From Symbiodinium natans (taxonomy: Eukaryota > Sar > Dinophyceae > Suessiales > Symbiodiniaceae), in contig CAJNDS010002173.1 in the NCBI GenBank assembly GCA_905221605.1, positions 365,001-427,000 of the forward strand: a stretch of 62,000 nucleotides of DNA, written 5' to 3'. Shown here piece after piece: positions 47,069-55,012 of this stretch (positions are counted from its first letter, which is position 1; each line of letters starts with the position of its first letter). The translations under genes and the position numbers were made by a program. The notes under the pieces were generated by a model. The model was not told the DNA's origin, ran no database searches, and saw only the letters and a program-made list of their open reading frames with translations.

Positions 47069-49090
47069 AGCAACAGGAAGCGCACCCGACGGTTCGTGGA
47101 GAGCTCAGCGATGTCGGTCCACAGCCCCACGTCGAGCTGCGTGACCTCCTCCACCACGAGCCAGTCCAGCTCGCAGCGGCCCGCGCGCACGGTGCGCCGC
47201 ACCCAGTGGTCCGCCATCTGCGCCCCCGCGCCAGGTGCGTCTTCCCCGTGCCCGGCATGCCGGAGAGCAGCAGGCTGCCCCCGTCGAGGCAGTGCGCCAC
47301 GGGGTCCTCCACGTGCCTCCAGACCTCCTGCGGCGGCGGCGGCTCCGTCTCCAGCCGCGGCTCTCGGTAGTCTCCCTCCAGTCGCTTCACCTCCTCGAAG
47401 CGGTACTTCGGCGTGCCGTCCCGGTGCCGGTGCCGCGTGAGCGCCTCCACGGCGGGCAGGAACTTTTTCGGCAGGCCCTGGCAGACGAGGCAGTCGGTCT
47501 TCAGCGCCACGAGGTAGCGGGGCGGCACCTCCCGCAGCGCGCGGTTGATCCTCGCCATTGCCACGTACTCGGAGGCCATCACGAAGTCGTGCGCCGGGCG
47601 CATGGAGCGGTTCGTGAAGAGCTCCGTGGCGTAGACGTGGTCGGAGTGGCAGGCGCCCGCGGCGTCGAAGAAGACCTGCAGGAACTGGGAGCCCCAGGCG
47701 TCCGCCTCGTGGCTGCTCGTCCTCATGGAGTAGAAGACGTCCTTGGAGCGCGCCCACAGCCCGATGAGGGCGTTCACGCTGAGCTTCGCGAAGTGCTCCT
47801 CGCCCTCGGGCCAGCCCCCCTCCATGACCTCCAACGCCCGCGCCAGGCAGTCGGGCGCCACGTGGGCCGTGGCCTGCAGGGACCACTCGCAGTCCGCCCA
47901 TCTCGCCAGGCCCGCGTCGAGAATGTAGGCCACCGCCGGCTTCCCGTACCAGCCCGGGCCGACGTAGGGCAGCCGCGCCATAAAGCCCTCGCGCTTGTCC
48001 TCCCGCTTCCGCACGAAGGTGAAGTCCGCCAGCTGCCCCTCCTCCGCCGGCCGGATGCTGTCCAGGGGGCAGAAGACGGGCAGCGGGAAAGGGGGCGTTG
48101 GCCAGGGCGTTCTTCCGGCAGCGTACCACGTCCACGCCCTGGCACACCTTCTCAGGGTTGCATTTCGACAGGCCGCACACGAGAGGAGGCAGCTGCGGGG
48201 AGCAGGCGTAGCTCTCGTAGACGTGGTGGCAGAACCGGCTCTCCAGGCTCGTGGCGGGAGCACTCCAGGAACGTCTTGGCGCGGTGGCACTCCAGGCACA
48301 GGGCCTGCAGTGGCTGCCGCTGCCCGAAGAAGGACTGGTGCACCGGCACCACGTGGTCCGCCTCGCAGCTGCCCGCGTCGATGCGCGCGGCGCAGAGCGC
48401 GCAGGCTCCCCGCTGCTCCCACAGCAGCCGCTGTCCCGGCGCGTCTTCAGGAGCGCTCCGAAGACCTTGCTGGCCGCGCCGGCGAGCCGCTGCCCGCGGT
48501 ACACGAAGCCCAGCTTGCCTATCCACGCCTCCAGCGCCTCCGCGTCCTCGGGGTACTCGTGGATCACGCAGTCTCCCTGCTGCCCCCGCACGGGTAGCGC
48601 CACTCCACGAGCCCCCGCAGGACCACCTTGGGTTGGTGGCCCTCCGCGAGCAGGCGGAAGCGCGACGCGCAGGTCCTTCGCCCAGTAGTGCCCGGGCTCA
48701 AGGGCGCCCTGCCACTCCTGCCACTCGCAGAAGGGCGGCACGGACTTCCGCCGCTTGCCTCGGTAGTTCGAAGTGTCTCGTGGCTCCCCGTCGCACCAGG
48801 CCACGGCCCGCGCGCTCTTGTAGAAAGCAGGCCTGGGGGCAGATCGCGTCGAAGTCCGAGGGCAGCTGCAGCAGCTCCGCGATTTGGCGCACCACGCAGA
48901 GCCTGTTGGCGCACTTACTTGAAGGCGCTCTCCGCGCCCCGACCAGGCCCGCGCGGGTGGCCGTCCGGCCGAGCGAGCAGCTGCTGCGCGTTGGAAAGGC
49001 GGAGAAGCTCCGAGCCCTGCGGGGAGGTGCGCGCGGCGACGCCCGCCTCCACGGCCTGCCGGATTCTCGGCGTTGCTGTGCCCAAGACAC
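47069..49090 (-). pseudogene. HNH nuclease - DNA polymerase (PolB-like) - SF1 helicase fusion, truncated
   Basis: Reading leftwards, pieces of one large protein follow in several frames. First comes an unassigned N-terminal part with LCVVRQIAELLQLPSDFDAI. Next is an HNH module at about 48250-48445 (CALCAARID, EADHVVPVHQ, LCLECHRAKT). A divergent polymerase palm follows: motif A-like VDVVRCRKNAL near 48115, motif B KLSVNALIG near 47775 and motif C-like LKTDC near 47495. Last is a helicase with Walker A GMPGTGKTHLA near 47250 and Walker B WLVVEEVTQLD near 47150. The frame then runs into the palindrome before helicase motif III. Only ~25 residues separate Walker A and B, less than normal for SF1, so an internal deletion is likely. 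There are at least six frame changes, several of them explained by one extra base in a homopolymer. It would replicate the viral DNA. The polymerase family is inferred from motifs only. Confidence 0.65.
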
Positions 49091-49136
49091 GATTTACTAC
49101 CGCCTCTCGGCGGCGGCGGTCGGGCGAACGCGGTCC

Positions 49137-49502
49137 TTAAAGGTCCCTAAAAGGTCCCCTAAAAGGTCTCCTAATTTTTTGTCGATGGCTCTGGCAAGCC
49201 GGTGTCGACGGGTGCCCTGCTGCTTGGTGTAACCCGTGTCGATGGTCGAACGCGTTTAGAAAGGGCATTGTGGCCTCGGCGGCTCGGCCTGCTGCAGCAT
49301 CACGTCCGTGCCGCACTGAGAGCTGGAGGTCCCACTGCTGCGTCGGCAGTTCCTCCCCCTCTGGTCCCCAAATGTGCACCTTCTCCCAGTGCATTTTCAG
49401 CTTGAGGAACTCCGTGCCGCGGGTGCTGGTCTTCAGCGCGCTGGCCAGCCTCCTTCACCTCTCAGGCTTCAGGGGCTTGCCGAAGATGCGGAAGTCGCGC
49501 TG
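49137..49502 (-). pseudogene. Unknown viral reading frame, upstream of the polymerase region
   Basis: Reading leftwards from 49502 the frame gives RDFRIFGKPLKPER, a TGA, then RRLASALKTSTRGTEFLKL and KMHWEKVHIWGPEGEE. One nonsense codon (TGA, possibly from TGG) therefore separates two protein-like halves. A short repeat of GGTCCCCTAAAA words (49138-49172) lies at its 3' end, before the polymerase gene. I recognise no family. It could be the N-terminus of the polymerase fusion or a separate gene. Confidence 0.35.
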
Positions 49503-49507
49503 AGAAT

Positions 49508-50069
49508 GTGTACAGCCGACGCCAGAGGGCCCCTGCGGCGAGCGGCAAGTGTCGTGAGCACGGGGGTCATTGCCATCTACGCTGCCTTCATCCAACCCCG
49601 GAAGGCCCCTGTCTAAAGCAGGCGAGAGACAGCGAGGTCCGGGCGTGCATCACCGGCTGTCTCCGTCCGACCCCTGAAGGTTCCTGTCAACGGCAGGCGG
49701 TGTACGGCGGCAAGGTCCTGGCGTGCAAGGCGCACGGCGGTGGTGGACAACCGCGCCCACACCCGACGGCCCTGCCAAAAGTTCGTCGCGCACAGCGGCC
49801 GTAAGGTTCGGGCATGCAGGGTGCATGGTGGAGGACACGCTGCCTCCATCCCGCGTCCGACGCCCTGTCAAAAGCTGGCGGTGCAGGGCGGTGTGGTCCA
49901 GGCGTGCGTTGCACGGAGGATGATGCTGCCTCCATCCCACGCCCGACGGCCTGTGTTAAAAACAAGTGCGTGGTGGTGCGCTGCGGCTCCGAGGCCTGCG
50001 CTACGCTGGAGTCGCCTCCCTTGCAAAATTCCGAAGCCCGGAAGGCCAGCCCCTGTGGCACCAATTTGA
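49508..50069 (+). pseudogene. Cys/His-repeat (HGG-type) protein, frameshifted
   Basis: The ~90-bp DNA repeat units here encode a ~30-residue motif. Its shape is C-x-RPTPEGPC-Q-x-x-A, then GGKVRACKxHGG. Examples are CLHPTPEGPC, CLRPTPEGSCQRQA, GGKVLACKAHGGGG and, in another frame, CQKFVAHSGRKVRACRVHGG. About five or six units run from 49515 to 50030, with one or two frame changes. Regular Cys and His spacing with HGG suggests small metal-binding modules like the C...HGG repeats in some plant and protist nuclear proteins. That is analogy, not proof. It occupies the centre between the divergent gene blocks, so it could instead be a non-coding repeat array. Confidence 0.4.
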
Positions 50070-50072
50070 AGT

Positions 50073-50257
50073 ACACAAGCAGAATGGACTTGACAGGCAT
50101 GAATTTGAAGCACACAAGCAGAATGGACTTGAAAGGCACCAATTTGAAGCACACAAGCAGAATGGACTTGAAAGGCACCAATTTGAAAATGAAGCTGACT
50201 TGAAAGGCACCAATTTTCGCACACAAGCAGAATGGACTTGAAAGGCACCAACTGGGG
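50073..50257. repeat. 39-bp tandem repeat, about 4.5 units
   Basis: Units are CACAAGCAGAATGGACTTGA followed by AAGGCACCAATTTGAAG, with one 30-bp variant unit inside. The 39-bp period keeps one frame open and encodes HKQNGLERHQFEA repeated. It is AT-richer than its surroundings. Confidence 0.9.
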
Positions 50258-50636
50258 CTTGCTTGGCTGCTCAGTTTCCCGACCGCGCGAAGCTGAAGGG
50301 TGCGCAAGGAGCATCTCATGCTGGGGGAGCTGCAGCGACCTCCCATGGCTGGGCGAGCGCGCCACCCAACTGGTGTGGGACTGCCCGGTGCCCGGCGGCT
50401 GCATTCTGAAGCGCCCCGACATGCTCTCCGCCTCGAGGACCGCTTCGTGCAGGTCGCTGCGACTCAACCCGGATGCGGAGCGAGTCGCAAGCGAGTCTGG
50501 TTTCTGCGTCGGGGACGCGAACGCCTTCAACGCCCTCTTTGACGCGGCCGAGGCCGCGGTGGAGGCCTTTGTGGGCGAGCCGGCGCCCGAGGGAGTGCGC
50601 GTGGTCGGGCTGCCCGCGAGCTGGTGGGGTCAGTGA
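50232..50636 (+). CDS. Hypothetical viral ORF before the packaging ATPase
   Basis: An open frame of 134 codons ends in TGA 50 bp before the ATPase start. The first ~15 codons derive from the 39-bp repeat, so the true start may be the internal Met at 50421. The C-terminal part (ANAFNALFDAAEAAVEAFVG, then VRVVGLPASWWGQ) looks like a small folded acidic protein. No family was recognised. Same strand and spacing as the virion genes suggests co-expression. Confidence 0.35.
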   Translation: MDLKGTNWGLLGCSVSRPREAEGCARSISCWGSCSDLPWLGERATQLVWDCPVPGGCILKRPDMLSASRTASCRSLRLNPDAERVASESGFCVGDANAFNALFDAAEAAVEAFVGEPAPEGVRVVGLPASWWGQ

Positions 50637-50681
50637 ATGTGCGGGCTGTTTGAGTGCTACAAGGCCCTGTGGGTTCATCAT

Positions 50682-50688
50682 GTAAATG
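50682..50688 (+). promoter_or_regulatory. GTAAATG start-site motif of the ATPase gene
   Basis: GTAAATGG overlaps the ATG. Similar TAAA motifs sit at the starts of all the virion-block genes to the right, in an otherwise G+C-rich region. Confidence 0.45.
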
Positions 50689-51513
50689 GCACCCGTGAAA
50701 CTGTTCAAGACGCCTCAGTACAGCGTCAAGCAGCCGCCCGATGCGGCGGTCTGCAAACTCCCCGCCAACGGGATCCTCTGCGCGCCCTCGGCCAGCGGGA
50801 AGACCGTTCTGCTCGTGTCGATGATTTTGGAGCAATATCGAGGCTGCTTTGAGCGCATCTTTGTTTTTTCTCCCTCAGTGATGATTGATTCCGCCTGGCA
50901 GCCCGTCAAAGACTACGTGCGCGACGAGCTTGGGGTCAACACTGACAGAGAACAGTGCTTTTTTGAAGATTGGGACGAGGCTGCGCTGCGGAAAATCATG
51001 GCGGACCAAAAGCGCATCACCCAGAAGAGCAAGGAGTTGAGCCTCAAAAAGCTCTACCAGGTTCTCGTGGTCCTCGACGACCTAGCTGACAATCCCGCCG
51101 TGCACCGGAAGACAGGCGACGGCGTTCTGGACTCGCTGTTTAGTCGTGGCCGGCACTACTGTATCTCGAGTTGGGTGAGCACCCAAAAATTGCGACTTAT
51201 GAGCAGCGCCGTGCGGGTCAACACCATGTTTTACTGCGTCTTCCGCCTGCGGAACCAGCTGGAGCTGGACGCCCTGGTGGAGGAGCTCTCTGCCATGCTC
51301 CCGAAGGAGACCCTATACGCAATGTACGAGGAGGCCACGAGGGAGCCCTACAGCTTCTGGTACGTCAATCTGCGCGCGCCCAAGGAAGACATGTTTATGG
51401 TTCGCTGGGATCGGAAGTTTGTCGTAAACGGCGATGGGCAGCCTGCTGTCCCAGATGGCGGCCAAGCTGCTGGGGGGAGGGCCCCTGTGCGAGACCGAGT
51501 GCAACAACCTTAG
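50686..51513 (+). CDS. FtsK/HerA-type (A32-like) genome-packaging ATPase
   Basis: The protein pumps viral DNA into the capsid. Walker A is APSASGKT (residues 33-40) and Walker B is VLVVLDD (about 126-132). A C-terminal arginine/sensor region, SRGRHYCISSWVSTQ, fits the A32-like family of PLVs, virophages and large DNA viruses. The length of 275 codons is normal. The last 27 codons overlap the start of the minor-capsid gene in another frame and look less conserved, so the true protein may end near 51433. The start is chosen at GTAAATGG. It is followed by capsid genes, the usual PLV order. Intact in this copy. Confidence 0.85.
   Translation: MAPVKLFKTPQYSVKQPPDAAVCKLPANGILCAPSASGKTVLLVSMILEQYRGCFERIFVFSPSVMIDSAWQPVKDYVRDELGVNTDREQCFFEDWDEAALRKIMADQKRITQKSKELSLKKLYQVLVVLDDLADNPAVHRKTGDGVLDSLFSRGRHYCISSWVSTQKLRLMSSAVRVNTMFYCVFRLRNQLELDALVEELSAMLPKETLYAMYEEATREPYSFWYVNLRAPKEDMFMVRWDRKFVVNGDGQPAVPDGGQAAGGRAPVRDRVQQP
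51424..51436 (+). promoter_or_regulatory. GTAAA motif before the minor capsid start
   Basis: GTAAACGGCGATG, inside the ATPase 3' end. Weaker spacing than at the other genes. Confidence 0.3.
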
Positions 51514-52408
51514 GTGCTGCACCACGACCACGGGCGTCTACGACCCGAGCCGCTACTGGCCCCCGCCGGAGCGGCCCCGGCAGGTCTCGGAGGAGTCGGC
51601 CGTCAGCGAGTTCCCGGCGCGGCGCACGGGGATTTTCCGCCGTAAGAGAAAGCTCATGGTGTCTCTGTACGTGGATTCTCGGATGCGTACACAGGGCACG
51701 GACTCCGACTTCTCCTTTGACATCGGTGAGAGCGTGCACATCCAGAGCGGGGCCAAGCTCGCCGTCTACAAGGTGCGCATCGCCGACGCCTTCCTGAGCA
51801 CGGACCGCGGCACGTTCCTGTACTGGACGGACACGGTCGCCGACACCCTGCACTACGCCGAGCTCCCCGTGGGCGCGTACACGGGCCCTCGGCTGGCCGC
51901 CTGGATCTCCAGCAACTTCGCCGCGGCCACGTACACCGCGGAGACGAACGAGCTGGACGTTAGCTGGGACGGCGTGCGCCTGATCCTCAACGACGCCGAG
52001 CTCCGGCAGCACTTCCCGGGCACGGGCTCCTACCCGCCGGGCGCCTCCCCCAGCAAGCCCCTGAGCATCAACCACCTCCTGGGTCCCAGCTACCTCTCGG
52101 GCTCCGTGCAGCGCTTCGTCTTCGTACAGATGAACGTGTACAGTGAATTGTATCTCAGGTGCCCGTCGCTGGCCAACGGCGAGACGACGGTGGGCCCGCT
52201 GGGCCACGACATCCTCTGCAAGATCGTCGTCTCCAAGGGCGTGGGTCACATCATGGAGACCCAGACCTCGGAGGGCCACTACGTGAACCTCCACGGGCCC
52301 ATCACGCTGCGCCACCTCCGCTTCAAGCTCACCGACTTCCAAGGCAACGTCGTGAACACCAGGGGCACCAGCGTTTCCTTCGTGGTTTTCCTCGACACCG
52401 AAAAGTAG
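51434..52408 (+). CDS. Minor capsid (penton-like) protein
   Basis: This 324-codon protein resembles PLV/Polinton minor capsid proteins, which form the pentameric vertices by a jelly-roll fold. Supporting motifs are DSDFSFDIGESVHIQSG near residue 90 and SINHLLGPSYL in the middle. The C-terminal strand series RHLRFKLTDFQGN followed by TSVSFVVFLD is typical of the family. The N-terminus MGSLLS fits an N-myristoylation signal, followed by Cys residues (ECNNLRCC). This is unusual for a penton and suggests membrane contact, but it is inference. The Met at 51434 is preferred because it gives this signal. The gene is intact and lies directly after the ATPase. Confidence 0.75.
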   Translation: MGSLLSQMAAKLLGGGPLCETECNNLRCCTTTTGVYDPSRYWPPPERPRQVSEESAVSEFPARRTGIFRRKRKLMVSLYVDSRMRTQGTDSDFSFDIGESVHIQSGAKLAVYKVRIADAFLSTDRGTFLYWTDTVADTLHYAELPVGAYTGPRLAAWISSNFAAATYTAETNELDVSWDGVRLILNDAELRQHFPGTGSYPPGASPSKPLSINHLLGPSYLSGSVQRFVFVQMNVYSELYLRCPSLANGETTVGPLGHDILCKIVVSKGVGHIMETQTSEGHYVNLHGPITLRHLRFKLTDFQGNVVNTRGTSVSFVVFLDTEK

Positions 52409-52441
52409 CCGACCGATAAAAAAAAAATTTTTATTTAAATG
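52409..52441 (+). promoter_or_regulatory. A/T-only promoter block with TTTAAATG
   Basis: GATAAAAAAAAAATTTTTA followed by TTTAAATG forms the sharpest A+T island in the viral block, ending on the start codon of the AT-hook gene. Confidence 0.55.
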
Positions 52442-52870
52442 GCTGAGCAGGATGCACCCGCTCCTGTGGCCGCCGAGCCACCCGTGGCCGAGCCTCCCGT
52501 GGCCGAGCCTGCCGCGCCCGAGCAACCCGAGCCAGCACAGCCCGCACCCGCCCCAGCACAGCCCTCGGAGCCGTCGGTGGTTCCCGCTCCCGAGCCGCCG
52601 CAGCGGAAGCGAAGAGGCAGGCCACCGGGCTCCAAGAACAAGCCCAAGCCCGCCCCGCCCACCGTGGCGGTACAACCGGTGGTGGCCGAGCCTCCGAAGG
52701 CTCCTCCGACGGCTGCGCCCGCCCCCGAGCCCCCCGCGCCCCCTGCCGCGCAGCCCCCGGAGCCTGAGCGGCCCGTCCGCATGACGCCCTCGGAGGCCCG
52801 CCACGCCCGGCACCTCTCCCGCGCCGACCGCTTCCACGAGCTCCTTCTCCGCAACACCATGGATCTATGA
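52439..52870 (+). CDS. Pro/Ala-rich AT-hook DNA-binding protein
   Basis: This 143-codon protein is mostly Pro, Ala and Glu repeats (PVAEPPVAEP type). One basic core, QRKRRGRPPGSKNKPKP, holds a classical AT-hook (RGRPPG) that binds the minor groove of A/T tracts. The C-terminus (residues ~115-140) is a charged helix (SEARHARHLSRADRFHELL). It sits between minor capsid and other virion genes, so a role in condensing packaged DNA or in binding the A/T promoter block just upstream is plausible; neither is shown. Low complexity prevents family assignment. Intact. Confidence 0.65.
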   Translation: MAEQDAPAPVAAEPPVAEPPVAEPAAPEQPEPAQPAPAPAQPSEPSVVPAPEPPQRKRRGRPPGSKNKPKPAPPTVAVQPVVAEPPKAPPTAAPAPEPPAPPAAQPPEPERPVRMTPSEARHARHLSRADRFHELLLRNTMDL

Positions 52871-52875
52871 TCCTC

Positions 52876-52881
52876 TAAATG
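52876..52881 (+). promoter_or_regulatory. TAAATG start-site motif
   Basis: CTAAATGATG overlaps the start codon of the next gene, 9 bp after the AT-hook gene's stop. Confidence 0.4.
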
Positions 52882-53211
52882 ATGCCCTTCCCCGAAAGGC
52901 GCAACGAGGCGGCCATGTTGAGGGCCTTCCACAAGCAATACCCAAGCTACAACCTGACGCCGCTGCTCTACAAGCGGCAGCAGCAGCTCATCGATGCGCG
53001 GGCCTTCAACGAGTGGCTGGCCAACCGGCGGCTGCGCCAGGAGGGCGAGAGCTACGCGGACGAGGTCGGGCGCATGACCGACGCCGTGAACCGCAGGATC
53101 CCCCAGCTGAGGTGGGCCCCCGCCGAGCGGGCGGGCGTGCGCCGCATGGCGCGGGACGTGGCCGCCGGCCGGAACACGGCGGACTCAGGGGTCTATGGGG
53201 GTCTCATGTAA
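52879..53211 (+). CDS. Small viral protein of unknown function
   Basis: Intact 110-codon ORF of mixed composition, rich in Arg, Asn and Ala, mostly helical by eye. An aromatic N-terminal stretch (FHKQYPSYNLTPLLYKRQQQ) is followed by helices and a Gly end (DSGVYGGLM). I recognise no family. It is packed between the AT-hook and 2H-like genes, with its TAA forming part of the next gene's GTAAAAATG. Likely a virion or packaging accessory by position only. Confidence 0.6.
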   Translation: MMPFPERRNEAAMLRAFHKQYPSYNLTPLLYKRQQQLIDARAFNEWLANRRLRQEGESYADEVGRMTDAVNRRIPQLRWAPAERAGVRRMARDVAAGRNTADSGVYGGLM

Positions 53212-53216
53212 AAATG
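53208..53216 (+). promoter_or_regulatory. GTAAAAATG start-site motif
   Basis: Combines the upstream stop (TAA) with the start of the 2H-like gene. Confidence 0.35.
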
Positions 53217-53673
53217 TACGAGAGCCTGGTGGAGCAGGCGACGGAGAGCGACTGGACGGAGGAGGAGAAGCGCGACTGGTACAGGGAGCGCCCGGACGAC
53301 GCGGAGTACTACCAAGTCCAGCGCGACCTCTTGCGGGACGGGCTGACCCGCAAGGCGCAGCTGACGCAGCTCGCGCCCCACCGGGAGGGCGGCCCGATGC
53401 TCTGGGCCATCGGCCTGGAGGGCCCGTCGCCCCTGAAGCGCCCCGAGGCGGAGCAGTACCACCCGCTGCACGTGAGCCTGGCCTTCGACGACGAGCTCTC
53501 GGAGGAGCAGAAGGAGGACCTCCTCCGCGAGTGGGGCGAGGAGCGCGAGGTCACGCTGCAGTTCCACGGGCGAGCTCTCCCTCAACTGGGATCCCATCGC
53601 CAACTCGGAGAGCGTGCAGAAGGCGCACGAGCTGGGCTTCTTCCGGGACCGCGCGCTGCATGTCAGCTTCTAA
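53214..53673 (+). pseudogene. 2H-phosphoesterase-like protein (one frameshift)
   Basis: Up to residue 119 the frame reads normally. One extra G in the GGG at 53568-53570 shifts it, and the downstream frame continues naturally to TAA at 53671-53673, for about 152 residues. Two H-x-S motifs are present: LHVSLAF (His ~86) and ALHVSF (His ~149), about 63 residues apart. A pair of HxT/S motifs at such a distance defines 2H phosphoesterases, which cleave 2'-5' or cyclic nucleotide phosphodiesters. Some viral members destroy immune second messengers (phage Acb1, coronavirus NS2). Function here is inferred from the motif pair only. A related gene lies at 59760-60058. The motif may also be coincidental in a structural protein. 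Confidence 0.5.
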
Positions 53674-53685
53674 GGTAAAGACATG
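53671..53685 (+). promoter_or_regulatory. TAAGGTAAAGACATG motif
   Basis: GGTAAAG lies 3 nt before the ATG, in the 9-nt gap after the previous stop. Confidence 0.35.
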
Positions 53686-54986
53686 GAGGAGCGGCGCGCG
53701 CACGGCTTCCGCGTCAAGCCCTCCTACTCTCAGGTCCTGGGCTTCATCGCCGAGGGCGAGCCCCTGCCGATCAACCTCCCGAACCGCAACGCCAGCATCT
53801 ACACCTCCAGCCACTTCTGGCTGGACGACTACCCCAGCGCCGTTGCCGCACACGACCGTGGACCCCGCGGCGGCCTACGAGGACGCCAACGAGGGCTACG
53901 ATGGCGTGCCCTTCCCGAGAAGGGACTTCCTGCGCCCGCGGCCCTTCGACATGGAAAGCGACTCCGACTTCGGCGCCGTGGATCCCGGGCAGGCGCTGAG
54001 AAACGACGGCTTCCAGCCACTGCCGGCGCCGGGCTTCCTGGGGCGCCTGCAGCAGGCCGAGGCCGCGGCGGGAGCAGCGGCGGGGCTGGCGGGCTCCGCC
54101 TCCGCCATCGTGGGGCACGGGCAGGACCTCTACAACGCCGCGCGCAGGGGGCGCAACTGGATCGACCGGAACCTGCGCATCCCGCGCACGCCCGAGGGCC
54201 GCGCCCCCGCCCGACGAGGTGGCCCCTCCGCAGATCATCGGGAGGCCCAGCGAGGTGGAGCCGCTCCTGGAGCGGGCGGGGCAGCGGGCCCAGGAGGTGG
54301 AGCGGGCCGCGGCCCGAGACATCGAGCAGTTCATGAGCGAGCAGATGGCCGAGGCCGAGGCGACCGAAGGGTACGCCACCGTTGCCGAGGCGGCCGCGGG
54401 GGCAGCGGAGGCGGCCACGGCCGCGGAGGCGGGAGGAGGCACGCTCGCGGGCATCGGCTCCGGGCTGGCCGCCGCCGCGCTGCCCGTAGCCGCCACGCTG
54501 GAAGCGGCGGCGGGAGGCCTGGCAGTGGCGGGCGCGGGTGCAGCTCTCGTGGGCACCGCGTGGGCGCTGCACGGGGGCATGGTGGCGGCAGAGCACCTGA
54601 TGGGCTGGGGGGGAGGAGGCGGAGGCACCGACACGGACGCCTCCCGCCCCAGCTCCGCGCCCGACATCCAGACCCTCAACGGCATGCAGGAGTTTGGGGC
54701 GGAGCAGCACTTCCAGGTCCGGGAACAACGCCCAAGGCCCCAGGTCTACCGCATGGACACCGAGAGCGAGGCCGAGCCGCGGGCCCAGCCAGCGCCCAGG
54801 GTGCAGGCCCGCCCCGCGAGGCCCACGCGCTTCCCCACGGGCCTCAACCCCGCTCCCCTGGCGCAGTCCTCGGGCAGCGACTCCTCCCGGCCTCGGATGC
54901 AGCGTCAGGCCTCAGACAGGTCCCGCGCGGCACCACCGCCTTCCTTCGAGGCGCTTCGCAGCGCGAGCGAGCCGGAGGCCGCGTGA
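53683..54986 (+). pseudogene. Ala/Gly-rich virion-like protein, two frameshifts
   Basis: About 434 codons in three frames. The first shift falls in CCCC at 53832-53835 and the second in CCCCC near 54207-54211. Removing one C at each gives a continuous protein. The N-terminus (SYSQVLGFIAEGEPLPIN, then SIYTSSHFWLDDYP) and a mid part with QDLYNAARRGRNWIDRNL look structured. Residues ~245-330 are a hydrophobic Ala/Gly segment (IGSGLAAAALPVAATLEAAA) like a membrane-active or glycine-zipper region. The C-terminus is Pro/Arg/Ser-rich. It lies just before the major capsid gene. I recognise no family; a minor virion or membrane-penetration protein is a guess from composition and position. Confidence 0.5.
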
Positions 54987-54997
54987 AATCTTTCCGG

Positions 54998-55012
54998 TAG
55001 AGTAAAACCATG
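54998..55012 (+). promoter_or_regulatory. GTAAAACCATG motif of the capsid gene
   Basis: TAGAGTAAAACCATG lies in the 23-bp gap before the major capsid start. Confidence 0.4.

Noticed and set aside
47235-49232. A 665-codon plus-strand open frame over the polymerase region
   Set aside because: The minus strand carries HNH, palm and Walker motifs here. The plus frame is Arg/Pro/Ala-rich with no domain.
50073-50257. CRISPR array
   Set aside because: The 39-bp units are contiguous, with no unique spacers between them.
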